Below are positions 10,875-22,720 of a DNA stretch of 64,000 bases, piece by piece. The stretch is from the NCBI GenBank assembly GCA_963995505.1, contig OZ023197.1:9909827-9973826 (forward strand). The letters run 5' to 3'. A program made the position numbers and the translations under genes. The stretch is from Hypericum androsaemum. Lineage: Eukaryota; Streptophyta; Magnoliopsida; Malpighiales; Hypericaceae. The first letter of the stretch is position 1. Every line of letters begins with the position of its first letter. The notes beneath the pieces were generated by a model. It had not been told where the DNA came from. It did no database searches and saw only the letters and a program-made list of their open reading frames with translations.

Positions 10875-13800
10875 ATGGGAGTTGGAGTTGGAGTTGAGGG
10901 TGGTGGGGCAAATGGGACAACAGCAACTAGAAGAGCTTGTCCTTCTGATGTTAATATGAAGAGTTGGTGCAAGTGGAGATGGGAGAACCACCAACGGAAC
11001 AATCTTTTGTCCATGATCTTCTCCTCTGGGATGGTCTTCTTCTTGGGTTGCTTGGTGGTGTATGGCTCAATTGGAATGCTCTATTTCTGGTTGGTCTTTG
11101 GTAAATCATTCTATGCTTCTTCTTGTTCTTCTAATGGTGGTGGTGGTGGTGGATTGAGCTCACTTGGGTGCCATGAGGACAATGAGGGTTCTTGGTCTAT
11201 TGGTGTTTTCTATGGTGACTCTCCCTTCTCCCTCAAACCAATTGAATCTGTAAGTTGTATTTGTCTCTTTTGTTGTGTATTTAGGACATTTTTCTGGCTT
11301 GGTTTGAGGTTTCCTCTGTTCATTTTGGAAAAAAAGAATTGACCTTGTGGGTGTTTTGTTGTGGTTGTTTTCCTTTTTGTTCAATTGATTTTATGAAAGA
11401 GATTTACCAAATTTATGATTTTCTGAGAATTCTAAAGAGGAAACAGGTGGCAGATTGATTTACTGGCTGAATTTTCTCACTTTCAATGGTTTTCTTTTTA
11501 TCTTCATTTCTGGATTGGCTTCTAAGCTTGACTTGGAGCTTATGTACATGGGAAATAATCTTCTGAACAGTTTGGTAATTTTTTCTCAAGTACTGGTTTT
11601 GATGTAAGAAGTTCAAATTTGTGGTCTTTGACTTCCTGTGCTTGACCTCAAGATCCTGCATGGGAAATAATCTACAGGAAAAGTACGGTAATTTCTTCAT
11701 GTGTGCTGGTGGTTGATGCATGAGAAATTTGATTTCAGGCCAATGTGTGGCGAGATGAGGTAGCGGCGTGGCCGGTGGCTAATCCAGTTGTTACCTGTGC
11801 TTCGGTTTCGGGTGCCGGCTTCTCCAGCAACTTTGTTGCAGATCCATTTCTCTATGCTGAGGTAATGGTTTATACCCGAATTGTTTCGTTCGCGTAACTT
11901 GGTTTTATACCAGATTTGCCTGTTTACTTGTCTGCTCTTGTGATCTTGTTGACCTGTAGTTTTCAATATTTAAGGGCCAATTGACAAGGACTACAATTTG
12001 TGAAAGTTAAGGAACATTGTTTATTCTTATCGTCGATCCAGGAATGGTTATTTTGTTGCTTGACATCATCTAGGGGGCTTTCTTAAAGATGAACTTAGTA
12101 GTTGGTGGCCAAGTTGTTGTTTCTTCTTTTGTTCATCCTAATCTCTACACACGCCATAATTTAAGCGAACAACCTTCGGATTACTGATTTGTTTTGCTTG
12201 AATAAAGGACAAGGGACTGATTCAACCGAAGAATTAAGAAAAAATAGAAAAGGGAGCATAAACTAGAAGTTGAATGATTCAATCAAATGTCTAAAATAGG
12301 TGAGGTGTTTATGTCTGTGAGTTATTTGACAGGACATCTGAAACAAGTCTAATGCATAGTTTGCTGTAAAAAAATGTGATTTACTTCGAACTTAACCATC
12401 CGTTAATACATTACCTTCACTAAAGCCCCAAGGGAACAGGTGTAGGACGCTTTAGTCTTTTGCAGAGAAATCACATTTCTTGTCTGCAATTTTTCGATCT
12501 CTTTGGTTTTGTTTCATGGAGTTCGAATACTGGTCTATGAGGACGATGTTGCTTCGAAGTGGTATATCATTGCTTCTCCTTTGTTTGCAAAACGGTCTTA
12601 CGCAAACTTCGGTTCTTTGTGATTCAGGGAGATACTCTTTTCCTATTTTACGAAACGAAGAATGCCGTCACCATGCAAGGAGATATCGGAGTTGCAAAGA
12701 GCTCCGACAAGGGAGCGACATGGCAACAATTAGGCATTGCCTTGGATGAAGAATGGCATTTGTCATATCCCTATGTATTTAACTACCTCGGCCAGGTAAT
12801 GCTGCTTCTTTTCGAAGTTATGGTGCTCTGCTGGCGACGTTGCATCCTTCAACTATTTGTTGTTTTGTGCAGATATATATGATGCCAGAAGGCAGCCAGA
12901 AAGGTGACCTTCGTCTTTATCGAGCCAATGACTTCCCCTTGAAATGGAGTTTGGAAAAAGTGATAATCAAGAAGCCTCTTGTTGATTCAGTCATGATCCA
13001 TCGCGACGGAACATATTGGATATTTGGCTCAGATCATAGTGGTTTTGGTGCGAAGAAGAACGGAGAGCTGGAGATATGGCATAGCAACTCGCCTTTGGGA
13101 CCTTGGAGACCACATAAGAAGAATCCCATTCACAACCTTGACAAGAGCAAGGGAGCGAGAAATGGAGGCAGGCCATTTGTTCATGACGGGAACTTATACC
13201 GAGTCGGTCAAGACTGCGGTGAAACTTATGGGCGAAGAGTACGCGTTTTCAAGATTGAAGTTCTTACCAAGGATGATTACCGGGAAGTTGAAGTTTCTCT
13301 CGGCTTCGAAGAGTCGAAAAAAGGTCAGAATGCGTGGAATGGAGCACGCCACCACCATTTAGATGTCCAACAACTTGGTCCGGGCAAATGGATAGCTGTT
13401 ATGGACGGGGACAGAGTTCCGTCGGGAGACTCGGTACACAGGTTGTTCCTTGGATGTGCTTCTCTTGTTGCTGTTAGTGCTGTGGCTGTGGTACTAGGAG
13501 TACTACTAGGAGCAGTTAAGTGCATCATTCCGCTTAATTGGTGCGCAAATTATCCTTGGAAAAGAAGCGACACGCTTATCGTATGGGACAGACCAAATTC
13601 GCTGTCGTCGAAAGTAAGACGATTCTGTAGCCAGTTGAACAGAGCACCTTCCTCGCTACGTGGGAAAATAAAGTCCAACAGTTGGTCTGGAAGATCTGTT
13701 TCGGCTTTGTTGTTTGTGGTCGGAGTTGCGCTAATGTGCGTAGGTGTCAAGAACATCTATGGAGGCAATGGTGCAGAAGAAGCTTACCCGGTAAATGGAT

Positions 13801-14172
13801 ACAGGTCTCAGTTCACTCTATTGACAATGACCTATGAAGCTCGGATATGGAATTTGAGAATGTACGTGAAACATTACTCGAGATGCTCATCGGTGAAAGA
13901 GATTGTTGTGGTTTGGAACAAAGGGACACCTCCTGAGCTTAGCGATTTCGATTCCGCGGTGCCAGTAAGGATTAGAAGAGAAGACCAGAATTCACTCAAC
14001 AATCGGTTCAAGAAGGATCCCTTGATAAGTACTCGAGCTGTTCTTGAGCTTGACGATGACATTATGATGACTTGTGATGATATCGAACGCGGGTTCAATG
14101 TGTGGCGGCAGCACCCTGACCGCATTGTCGGGTTCTATCCGCAACTGATCAGTGGGACTCCTTTGAGGTACA
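10875..14172 (+). CDS. GINT1: GINT1-like GT64 glycosyltransferase, exons 1-4 up to the transposon insertion
   Basis: Exons: 10875-11249, 11739-11861, 12628-12795 and 12873-14172, continuing at 19120. All introns are GT-AG and phase 0. With the 3' remainder the protein would be 782 residues, close to Arabidopsis GINT1 (about 765). That enzyme adds N-acetylglucosamine-type sugar to glycosyl inositol phosphorylceramide sphingolipids in the Golgi. Visible features are an N-terminal membrane segment (residues about 40-68), a middle part rich in DGTYWIFGSDHSG/EIWHSNSPLGPW-type motifs, further hydrophobic segments near 413-440 and 500-520, and a C-terminal GT64 domain beginning FTLLTMTYEARIWNL with the metal-binding motif ELDDD near 614. 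The start ATG precedes a Gly/Val-rich run and is the first in the exon. The frame ends at a copia LTR 13 codons after HPDRIVGF. Confidence 0.88.
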
Positions 14173-14647
14173 TGTAGGGAAACACGATGGCCCCAAACAC
14201 CACACGAACAACTTCCGGAGCTAGAGATCGATGACAAGCACAAAGGAAACTCACGCACACAAGAATACGACACAAAAATTTGGTCACCCGGTTCGATCTA
14301 AACCGATCTACGTCCGGGGGCGTACCAAGCCAGGAGATTTCACTATATCAAGCTCGATCTACACTCTAGAGCTTCACTCGCTCAACAATGGTGTTTCTCT
14401 CTCTCCTCTTCTCTCTCTGTCTCTCTCTCTCTCTACACAAGGAAGAAGATGCATGAATAGTGACTGAGAGGTGGGTATTTATAGTGCCCACAGCCTAGGA
14501 CTATTTGGTGTCGGCAGGGGCAAAATCGTCCACCAGAAATCACATTTCTGGCCCCGGATGAATAGTGCCGAGTCAACATGTGAACAGTAACCCCGTATAG
14601 TCAACATATGAACAGCTCCGTATAGTACGAAGTCTCCATACCCAACA
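14173..14647 (-). repeat. 3' LTR of the copia element
   Basis: 475 bp, + strand TGTAGGGAAACACG to CATACCCAACA. The adjacent purine-rich tract on the minus strand (14648-14661) is the polypurine tract. Contains a CT microsatellite (about 14396-14435) and a TATTTATAG box. Confidence 0.93.
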
Positions 14648-14739
14648 ATCTCCCACCTGGAGACTGACCTCAACACTTGTCACCATTCACTTGATGACCT
14701 CCTTCTCCTCTTCACTTCTTGGTACGCCGGGTCTCTTCT

Positions 14740-17700
14740 CTAGTTTACTAGACCCGCTGAAGCCATGTTGAGCTTCAGCTTCTCTAAGGTAACCACCTTG
14801 GTCAACATATTAGCAGGATTCACTTTCCCGTCAATCTTTTCAAGTTGCAAGATCTTCCTTTCCAATAGACTTCGTATGTAGTGATACTTCAACTCAATGT
14901 GCTTTGTCCTTGAGTGGAATGCGGGATTCTTAGCCAAGTGTATCGCACTTTGGCTGTCACTGTGGAGCACATTTTCACTTTGCTCCTTGCCCAATTCTCC
15001 CAAGAAGTTTTGCAACCATACCATCTCTTTGCTTGCTTCTGTCACAGCCACATACTCACTTTATGCGGTTGACAAAGCCACAACCTTTTGCAACCTGGAA
15101 GCCCAAGATATCGCTGTCCCTCCCAGTGTGAACACATAACCACTTGTGCTCCTCTTGCCATCATGATCATTGGACCCCAAGTCTGCATCACAATAGCCTG
15201 TCAGCTTCACATCTTTGCCCTCAAAGCACAGGGCCTTCTTAGTAGTACCTCTCAAGTAACCAAGGATCCACTTCACTGCGATCCAATGCTGCTCACCTAG
15301 ATTGCTCATGAATCTGCTCACTACTCCCACCGCATGTGCTATGTCTGGCCTTGTGCAAATCATAGCATACATCAAGCTTCCGACTGCCGATGCATAAGGA
15401 GTCTTCTCCATTTGAGCCTTCTCCGCCTTACTCTTAGGCGAATCCTTCTTGGACAACTGAAAGTGTCCACCTAAAGGAGTCAACTTGGGATTGGTCTTTT
15501 GCATGTTGAACCTCTTCAACACCTTCTCAATGTACTCAGCCTGTGAGAGAAACAGTTTCCCTTCTACCTTGTTCCTCTCAATCCTCATTCCAAGGATTTG
15601 CTTAGCCTCCCCCAAGTCCTTCATGGCAAACCTCTCAGACAATTGCTTCTTCACCTTGCTCACCTCCCGAGCACTGGCGCCTGCTATCAACATGTCATCA
15701 ACATAAAGCAGAAGGATGATATAGCTATTGTCAAATCTCTTAAAATAGCAGCAATGATCCGCCTCACAGCGCACGAACTCAATCTCATGCATGAACCCAT
15801 CAAACTTCTTGTACCACTGCCTTGGAGCTTGCTTCAACCCATACAAGCTCTTCCTCAACCTGCACACAAGCTCACTTTTACCATCTGACAAGTATCCCTC
15901 TGGTTGTACCATGTAGATCTCTTCTTCTAGATCACCATGGAGAAATGCTGTCTTCACATCCATCTGCTCCAACATCAGATTCTCTGAAGCTACCATACTT
16001 AACACCATACGAATAGTGGTCAGCTTCACAACAGGAGTGAAAACATCAGTAAAATCTATACCATATTTCTGTTGAAATCCCTTCACAACCAGTCTTGCCT
16101 TGTAACGCTCGGTGCCATCCGCCTCTTGCTTAACTCTATATACCCACTTATTTTGCAGTGCCTTCTTGCCTTTAGGGAGTTGGACTAGTTCCCAAGTCAT
16201 GTTACTCCTCAATGACTTCATCTCGTCATCCATTGCAAGCTTCCACTTGTCCACTCTTCTGAACCTCTGCAAAATCTTCTGGTTCTCCTCCATCAGTTAA
16301 CAGGAGATAGAAATTAGCTGGCGAATACTTATCTGGAGACCCACGTTGTCTTGTGGACCTCCTTACCGGAACCAATGGTGGTGGAGAACTTGGTTCTGCT
16401 TCCTCTTCGGCCACCTGGCCATCTTGTGCCCTTTTGCTCCCACCTGAGTTCGAGATGTCTAACTCGATCACCTCACTGCTAGAACCCACCTCGTCGGATA
16501 CACTCCCCCTGTCCTTGTACAAAACCTTCTCATTGAATATGACATCTCGGCTTCTAATAACCTTGCGGTTCTTCTCATCCCAAAACCTGAAACCAAAATT
16601 ATCTCCACCATATCCAATGAATGTGCACCTCTTAGACTTAGCATCAAGTTTGCTCCTATCACCTGCATCAATATGAACATATGACACACAACCAAATACT
16701 CGAAGGTAAGAAAGATCAACCTCCTTCCCACTCCAAGCCTCCTCCGGTATCCCATTATCCAAAGGAGTTGATGGTCCTCTATTGATCAAGAAAGCCGCGG
16801 TGTTCACTGCATCCGCCCAAAACATCTTTGGTAGGCCACACTTCAGTCTCATGGCCCTAGCTCTCTCATTGATTGTTCTGTTCATTCTCTCTGTGATGCC
16901 ATTTTGCTGGGGGGTTCCAGCTACTGTCTTTTCCATGCGAATCCCATTTGCTGCACAATAATCCTTGAACTCTTAGAGCTCGTACTCTCCACCATTGTCA
17001 GATCTCAAACACTTAACATTGAGACCTGTCTCATTTTCCACAAGGGCGTTCCACTTCTTGAAGGCATCGAAGGCTTCAGACTTATGTTTCAAGAAGTACA
17101 CCCACAGCTTCCTCGTAGAATCATCAATAAAGGTCATGTAATACAACGAACCACCCAAGGATGCCACAGGTGCTGGTCCCCACAAATCACTGTGGACCAA
17201 CTCAAGCTTCTGCTCCTTTGGAGATCTACCAGCTCTCGAAAAACTCACTCTCTTCTGCTTCCCGAAAACACAATCCTCACAGAGTTCCACTTCCACTGTC
17301 TTGAGGCCTGGTAGCTTCCCCTTCGAGCATAGCACCCTCATTCCCTTCTCACTCATGTGGCCAAGGCGACTATGCCACAAATCTGCATCATCCGTTGCAC
17401 CTGCAACATTAATGCTCTCATTGGTGTTCTTCGTCATATACAAAGTACCCTCCTTCAAACCTCGAGCCACCACCCTAGCTCCTTTGGTAATTTTCCATGT
17501 CTTGCAACCAAAGGTCACTGTGTAACCTTCATCATCTAGTTGCCCCACGGATAGCAAATTCCTCTTCAACCCAGGAATATGCCTCACCCCTTTCACAACA
17601 ACAAAGATCCATTAGGAGTATTGATCCGAACATCTCCCATGCCCACAATTTTCAAAGGGTCATCATTCGCTAGATAGACTTTGCCATAATCACCTAGGAC

Positions 17701-18612
17701 ATACTTCTCCATCATTCCTGCATCGCTACAAGAATGAAATGATGCTCCCGAATCCAATACCCACTCCTCCAATGGACTGCTCACACTCAAGATCAACGCA
17801 TCCCCGTGATCTTCCGTTGTCGCATTTGCGGATTTTTCCTTCTTTGGTGCCGTGCATTGATCTCTGAAATGACCATATTGTTCACAATTCCAACATTGCA
17901 CCGAGCTCTTGTCCTTCTTCGGACCACCCTTTGATTTAGATCTTGACCTACCCCAGTCCTTCTTCCCCTTCCACTTATTCTCAGACCTTCCCCTGTTACC
18001 CATACCCAAAGCTGAACTCGAGGCTACTCCAGATTTCTTTCTACGAATCTCCTCACTCATAATCAAATCCCTCACCTCATCTAGCTTGAGCGTTACTTTC
18101 CCCGCCGAGGCACTCACTGCCGTGACCGTGCCATTCCAACTATCGGGTAAAAAACTTAGTAAAATTAGGGCTTGTACCTCATCATCGAAGTCGATCTTAA
18201 CCGAGCTCAATTGGGCTATCGTTGCATTGAACTCGTGAAGATGCTTGGTTACCATCGTACCCTCCGCCATCCGAAGGTTGAACAACTTCCTCATCAAGTG
18301 AACCTTGTTGGCCGCCGATGGCTTCTCGTACATCTCGGACAACGTCTCCAACATCTCCTTCGTGGTCTTTGACTTTACTGTGTGCAAGGCCACGTTCCTA
18401 GACAAAGACAAGCGCACCATGCTCATCGCTTTCCGATCTAGGAGCTTCCACTCCTCTTCCTTCATGTCCTCTGGCTTCTTCCCATCAAGCGGCAAGTGCA
18501 AATCTTTGCCATACAAGTAGTCCTCTACTTGCATCTTCCAGAAGCCATAATCGACACCATCGAACTTCTCCACGGGCGATCTCACATCACCCATCGTGAT
18601 TGCTCCCACCAC
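14740..18612 (-). pseudogene. Copia gag-pol polyprotein, disrupted
   Basis: In order on the minus strand: Gag with zinc knuckle CWNCEQYGHFRDQC (about 17870), aspartic protease WVLDSGASFHSC (about 17750), GAG-pre-integrase WHSRLGHMSEKG, integrase (HSDLWGP, IDDSTRK, RSDNGGEY, TPQQNGITERMNRT), reverse transcriptase (LLLYVDDMLIAG, catalytic pair intact) and RNase H (YCDADLGSND). The single polyprotein is broken by frameshifts near 17594 and 16250 and by TAA codons at 16973-16975 and 15061-15063. The stop at 14740 ends the polyprotein normally. Given the near-identical LTRs, the copy may have been mobilised by proteins from an intact relative; sequencing error is an alternative for the frameshifts. 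Confidence 0.9.
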
Positions 18613-18621
18613 GCCCTAAAC

Positions 18622-18637
18622 CCGGGCTCTGATACCA
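18622..18637 (-). other. Primer-binding site of the copia element
   Basis: On the minus strand TGGTATCAGAGCCCGGG follows the 5' LTR after two to three bases. TGGTATCAGAGC matches the complement of the initiator-tRNA-Met 3' end used by many plant copia elements. Confidence 0.85.
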
Positions 18638-18639
18638 AT

Positions 18640-19114
18640 TGTAGGGAAACACGATGGCCCCAAACACCACACGAACAACTTCCGGAGCTAGAGATCGATG
18701 ACAAGCACAAAGGAAACTCACGCACACAAGAATACGACACAAAAATTTGGTCACCCGGTTCGATCTAAACCGATCTACGTCCGGGGGCGTACCAAGCCAG
18801 GAGATTTCACTATATCAAGCTCGATCTACACTCTAGAGCTTCACTCGCTCAACAATGGTGTTTCTCTCTCTCCTCTTCTCTCTCTGTCTCTCTCTCTCTC
18901 TACACAAGGAAGAAGATGCATGAATAGTGACTGAGAGGTGGGTATTTATAGTGCCCACAGCCTAGGACTATTTGGTGTCGGCAGGGGCAAAATCGTCCAC
19001 CAGAAATCACATTTCTGGCCCCGAATGAATAGTGCCGAGTCAACATACGAACAGTAACCCCGTATAGTCAACATATGAACAGCTCTGTATAGTACGAAGT
19101 CTCCATACCCAACA
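18640..19114 (-). repeat. 5' LTR of the copia element
   Basis: 475 bp, the same length as the partner LTR, with four substitutions clustered at 19022-19090. Bounded on the left by the primer-binding site. Confidence 0.93.
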
Positions 19115-19119
19115 GTACA

Positions 19120-19502
19120 GGGCCGAGAAACACGCCCGCACTCATAAAGGTTACAACATGATCCTGACTGGAGCAGCGTTCATCGACAGTAAATTAGCCT
19201 TCGAGATGTACTGGGGCGAGAAAGCTGCAGCGGGCAGAGCCCTGGTGGATAAGCATTTCAACTGCGAGGACGTCCTGTTGAACTACTTGTACGCCAACGC
19301 GAGCGCCTCCAGAACCGTGGAGTACGTCAGGCCGACATGGGCAGTAGACACGTCGAAGTTTTCTGGTGCTGCCATCAGCAAGGACACACAAACACACTAC
19401 AGCATCAGGAGTAACTGTCTTCTCAAGTTCTCCGAGATGTACGGAAGCATAACCGGCCGGAAACAGGAGTTCGATTGCCGGAAGGACGGCTCGGACTTGT
19501 GA
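19120..19502 (+). CDS. GINT1: GINT1-like gene, 3' remainder of exon 4
   Basis: This resumes exactly where the coding sequence was interrupted. The 5-bp target duplication GTACA occurs at 14168-14172 and again at 19115-19119, and the frame continues unbroken to a TGA at 19500-19502. It supplies the last 127 or so residues of the GT64 domain, including the HFNCEDVLLNYLYAN segment that contains the conserved acidic pair of GT64/exostosin-type enzymes. By itself this fragment lacks the DDD metal site, so neither half should be catalytic. The codons show no other damage, so the gene was intact until insertion. Confidence 0.88.
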
Positions 19503-20333
19503 CATGAAGAACCAACTTCTGCCAACAGGTTACTTGCCTTCCAGGCCCTATAGTTCCTCACCCCTCTCTGTGAAGAAGTTAGTTCGGGGCTGGTTTAATA
19601 GCTTGTAGGATTAGGGCAATATCCACATTTTGAAAGCGTTGGTGTGTAAATGGTTATCTTTCCTTGTCCCTTGAAGTTGTGGAAATTACAATGTAAATTG
19701 GCAATAGCTTGGAATTTGTTTGCTCGTTTAGCGATAAGTTGATGCTCGAGTGTTCAACAAGAGGCACGGATTGTTACAAAGGGGATGCAATTTTACAAAG
19801 CGAGTACAGTCTCTCCTAAAATTGTTGTATTTACAATAGATGACATTAGCTAATCTAAGAAATTGGCTGCTTAATTTTTTCTTTTTAGAAATGGTGTGGT
19901 CATGTCCCTATATAAATACGAAATATAAATAAAAGTACATCAGAAAAAATAACCTACCCATAATCTGAACTCTTATCTAGAGGGTTGTGCATCACCTCAT
20001 CCTGATGACTACTACTACTGGTCTCAGAAGAGGGATTCCCTCTCTCGAGGTTGTAGCCGCCGACCTCAATAAAACTCTTTTGCTGTAAAAATCCTGTGAA
20101 AAAATTCGCAGGAAGGAAAGAGCATATCGGTTAGGTTAGAATGACCCGCCTTGATATTAATACCGCTTTCTAGTTATTAGTAAAAATTGACTTGGGATTC
20201 GTCCTTAGTGGTCTGACCGGGTTGGCCGTGGTTTTTAAAACACGGCCTTCTAGTTAGAATCTATGAATGTCATATGTATGCTAAACAATATAAATTTGAG
20301 TTGGTTTTATCGTGGACGACTAAACAAAAAATA
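19503..20333. other. GINT1 3' flank and intergenic DNA
   Basis: The first 200 or so bases after the stop are probably 3' UTR. The rest shows no gene. A GACCGGGTTGGCCGTGG stretch near 20215 resembles the GC-rich arm of the element at 43843-44300. Confidence 0.5.
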
Positions 20334-20484
20334 TAGTGGACGACTTTGGTTGTTTCTTTCTTTCCAACTACGAGTCTACGAAGTTCATCGTGGTGATGAA
20401 GATAGTGAAAATGATAGCCGAAAGACGTCTCCTTTGGTTAAGTTTTCCACCATTTTTGGTGGTCAAAGTCCTAGAGCTTTTTAT
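20334..20484. repeat. Dispersed receptor-kinase upstream module
   Basis: Contains GTGGACGACT..TTTCTTTCTTTCCAACTA..GTTC.TCGTGGTGATG, then AAAGACGTCTCCTTTGG and GTTAAGTTTTCCA. The same ordered motifs recur at 42228-42440, 44420-44530 and 48715-48940, the last directly upstream of intact receptor kinase C. Partial copies are at 30366-30435 and 32240-32290. Inferred to be old duplicated 5' flank. Confidence 0.6.
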
Positions 20485-20500
20485 AAGTAAAATTATGTTA

Positions 20501-21834
20501 AGTTTTCCATCATTTTATAATTAAAATGATAACCAGATGCTGCCAGTAGATCCCATCTGGAGCCGGATATGGGCCTTGAGGGTCCTGAGCACATTCGATT
20601 ATTTACTTGGTTTTTTGCTCATGGCAGGTTGACGACCAATAAGAAATGCGTATGGAGGCATTTTACGAAGGATGGTAAGTGTCCTAGGTGTGGCGTTAAT
20701 CCTGAATCCCTGAAGCACTTGTCTCGAGATTACAGGTACTCTAGGACGGTGTGGGCATCCCTGATCTACTGTCCCCCGCATGACTTTTACACTGAGACTG
20801 ATCCTCGTAGATGGCTCTTAGCCAAGATCTCGATGGCTGCAGGACCTGCTGATGGCCCACCAAGGCCGATGACATTCATGATAGCGTGCTGGTGGTTTTG
20901 GCGATGGCAGAGTGATGTTGTCTTCCGGCCTAGTCCCCGGGGCACCCCCCCCCCCCCCCCCTTATCATCTCACTAGCACAGGAGTATGCTTGTGTCCTTG
21001 TGGACCAGATTACCCCACTCCCACCCCAACGCGAGATCCTGGTTTCATAGCAGCGGCCCGTGGATGGCTTTGTCAAGCTCAACACATACGAAGCTTCAAT
21101 GGGCAACCCGAGACCTGCTGGTGCTGGGGGCGTTATCTGTGACTCAAGAGGTATGTGGGTTTCTAGCTTCGCTAAGGGCATTGGGAGTTGCACTACCATG
21201 GCCGCGGAGCTCTGGGCCTTGATCCAAGTACTCGAGTTGACTTTGGAGAGGGAGTTTCAGAGGGTCCAGGTGGAGATCGACTCGTCATTGGCTATCCTCT
21301 ACGTGGGACGAGATGCGGACCGAGCTCACACATTGGCGACGTTGATCTCAAGGGCACGAGAGCTATTAGAGAGAGACTGGAAGATCGACATCCAGCAGAC
21401 CTGGAGTGAGGGCAACCGGCTAGCGGATGCATTGTCCAAGTACGCCTTAGAGCTCATGCAGGACCATGTTATCTCTGATGTACCACTGAATTCTTATATT
21501 GACATGTACTTAGATAATTCAAAGGGAGTTAGCCTGCCCCGCTGCACTAGAGTGGCCAATGATGAGTTGAGAGGGTCAGTCACAGCGGTATCAACATCAA
21601 GGCTGGTCACCCTGACCTTGCCGAGGTGCTCTTTCCCTCTCGATGCGGGTTTTTCCACTGAATTTTTACCGCTGGAGGGTTTTACTGAGGCCTGCGGCTG
21701 CAACCTCAAAAGAGGGGATCCTGATACTAAGGCAATAGACATCGGGATGAGAGTTACAGAAAGACTGTTTATCTATGACGTATTTGGACTTACTTTTCGT
21801 ATTTATATAGAGATTTGACCCACTATTTAAAAAA
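20501..21834 (+). mobile_element. 5'-truncated LINE (non-LTR retrotransposon)
   Basis: Flanked by an exact 16-bp direct repeat AAGTAAAATTATGTTA (20485-20500 and 21835-21850), and ending in a short A-rich tail. These are hallmarks of L1-type insertion. Coding remnants of the ORF2 C-terminus lie inside. Confidence 0.85.
20570..21650 (+). pseudogene. LINE ORF2 C-terminus: zf-RVT and RNase H
   Basis: The first part reads IRLFTWFFAHGRLTTN..CPRCGVNPESLKHL, the zinc-binding zf-RVT segment of plant LINE ORF2. The second part, in another frame (from about 21060), is an RNase H-like domain (DGFVKLNTYEAS, AGGVICDSRGMW, AELWALIQVLEL, EIDSSLAI, EGNRLADALSKYA). The frame changes across a run of 17 C residues at 20945-20961, and stops occur between the two parts. 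The endonuclease and RT domains are missing, so the copy is dead. Confidence 0.8.
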
Positions 21835-22129
21835 AAGTAAAATTATGTTATTAATTAGCAAGATCCTAAATACAATTAGGGTTTTATAAAATGCTGTCCG
21901 TGATCCGGATCGGAACCAAGCCCGGTCGTTTTTTCCATCTAAAATGGATGGTGTGTCAACTAGTGGTTAAATTGGTCGATTCATACAAAATATCAAAATA
22001 CCCTTTCAAAAATCAAAAAATAAAAAAAATCAAAATCAAAATAAACTTCTTTCAAATGATCTTGTAAGGTGATGCGGGGGTCCTGATGTTGAGAGCTCCA
22101 GATTATGAAAGGTGATGTTGTAGGAAAAG

Positions 22130-22720
22130 AGCTCATTCCCGAACCCCCTTACTCCCGAACTCAGACCCTCGATAACTAAACCCCAAAAAAATGAACCCCG
22201 AACCCGAGACCCCGATCACTGGACCCTGATCCCCAAACCCCAGACCCTGAACACCCGGACCTTCGGACATTGGACCCGAGATCCCCGATCCTTGGGCTCC
22301 GGACCTTGACCTCCAGACCCTGGACCCTGACCCCCCAAATCAAGAATCCCGACCGCCCAGCCCTCGGACCACGAACCCCTATCCCCAGTCCTCGACTGCC
22401 AGACCCTAGACCCTTGACTCCCGACCCCCCAACCACAACCCCCGACCCCCTACTGTTGGACCCTAAACCCCAGAACTTGGACTCCGAACCCTGGACCCCG
22501 ACCCTGTCCATGACCTCCGAACCTCAACCTCTGGATACTTGGACCCTTGACCACCGTACTCCTGGACTCCTAACCCCGAAATTGGGACTCTGGACCCCAA
22601 CCCTTGATCGCCGGACACCCGGACTCCAGATCTCGGACACCCGGATCCCAAACTCCCGAACCCCTAAATTCTAAACCCTAAATCCCAAAATATTAAACCC
22701 CAAAAACCAAAAGTCAAACC
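22130..22720. repeat. C-rich degenerate telomere-like tract
   Basis: About 590 bp of loosely repeated ACCC-containing words (GACCCCGA, GGACCCTGA, AAACCCTAAA), strongly C-rich and G-poor on the + strand. The right end carries CTAAACCCTAAA-like units matching the plant telomere repeat. Open frames on either strand here are compositional. A pair of direct repeats (GAACATACATAACTCTCA and a relative, about 22787 and 22878) follows. Confidence 0.7.

Larger units (their letters stand above)
14173..19114 (-). mobile_element. Complete Ty1/copia retrotransposon inserted in GINT1 exon 4
   Basis: A 4,942-bp minus-strand element with two 475-bp LTRs, a tRNA-iMet-type primer-binding site, a polypurine tract, gag-pol coding and a perfect 5-bp target duplication (GTACA). 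The two LTRs differ at only four positions that I can see, all transitions (about 0.8%). At a commonly used plant rate of 1.3e-8 per site per year this implies roughly 0.3 million years. The internal coding region is nevertheless disrupted. Confidence 0.95.

Noticed and set aside
18622..18637. tRNA gene similarity
   Set aside because: Only the 3' acceptor complement is present: a retrotransposon primer-binding site, not a tRNA gene.
22176..22674. Open frames of 111 and 134 codons on the two strands
   Set aside because: Produced by the C-rich degenerate repeat; no domain or start context.
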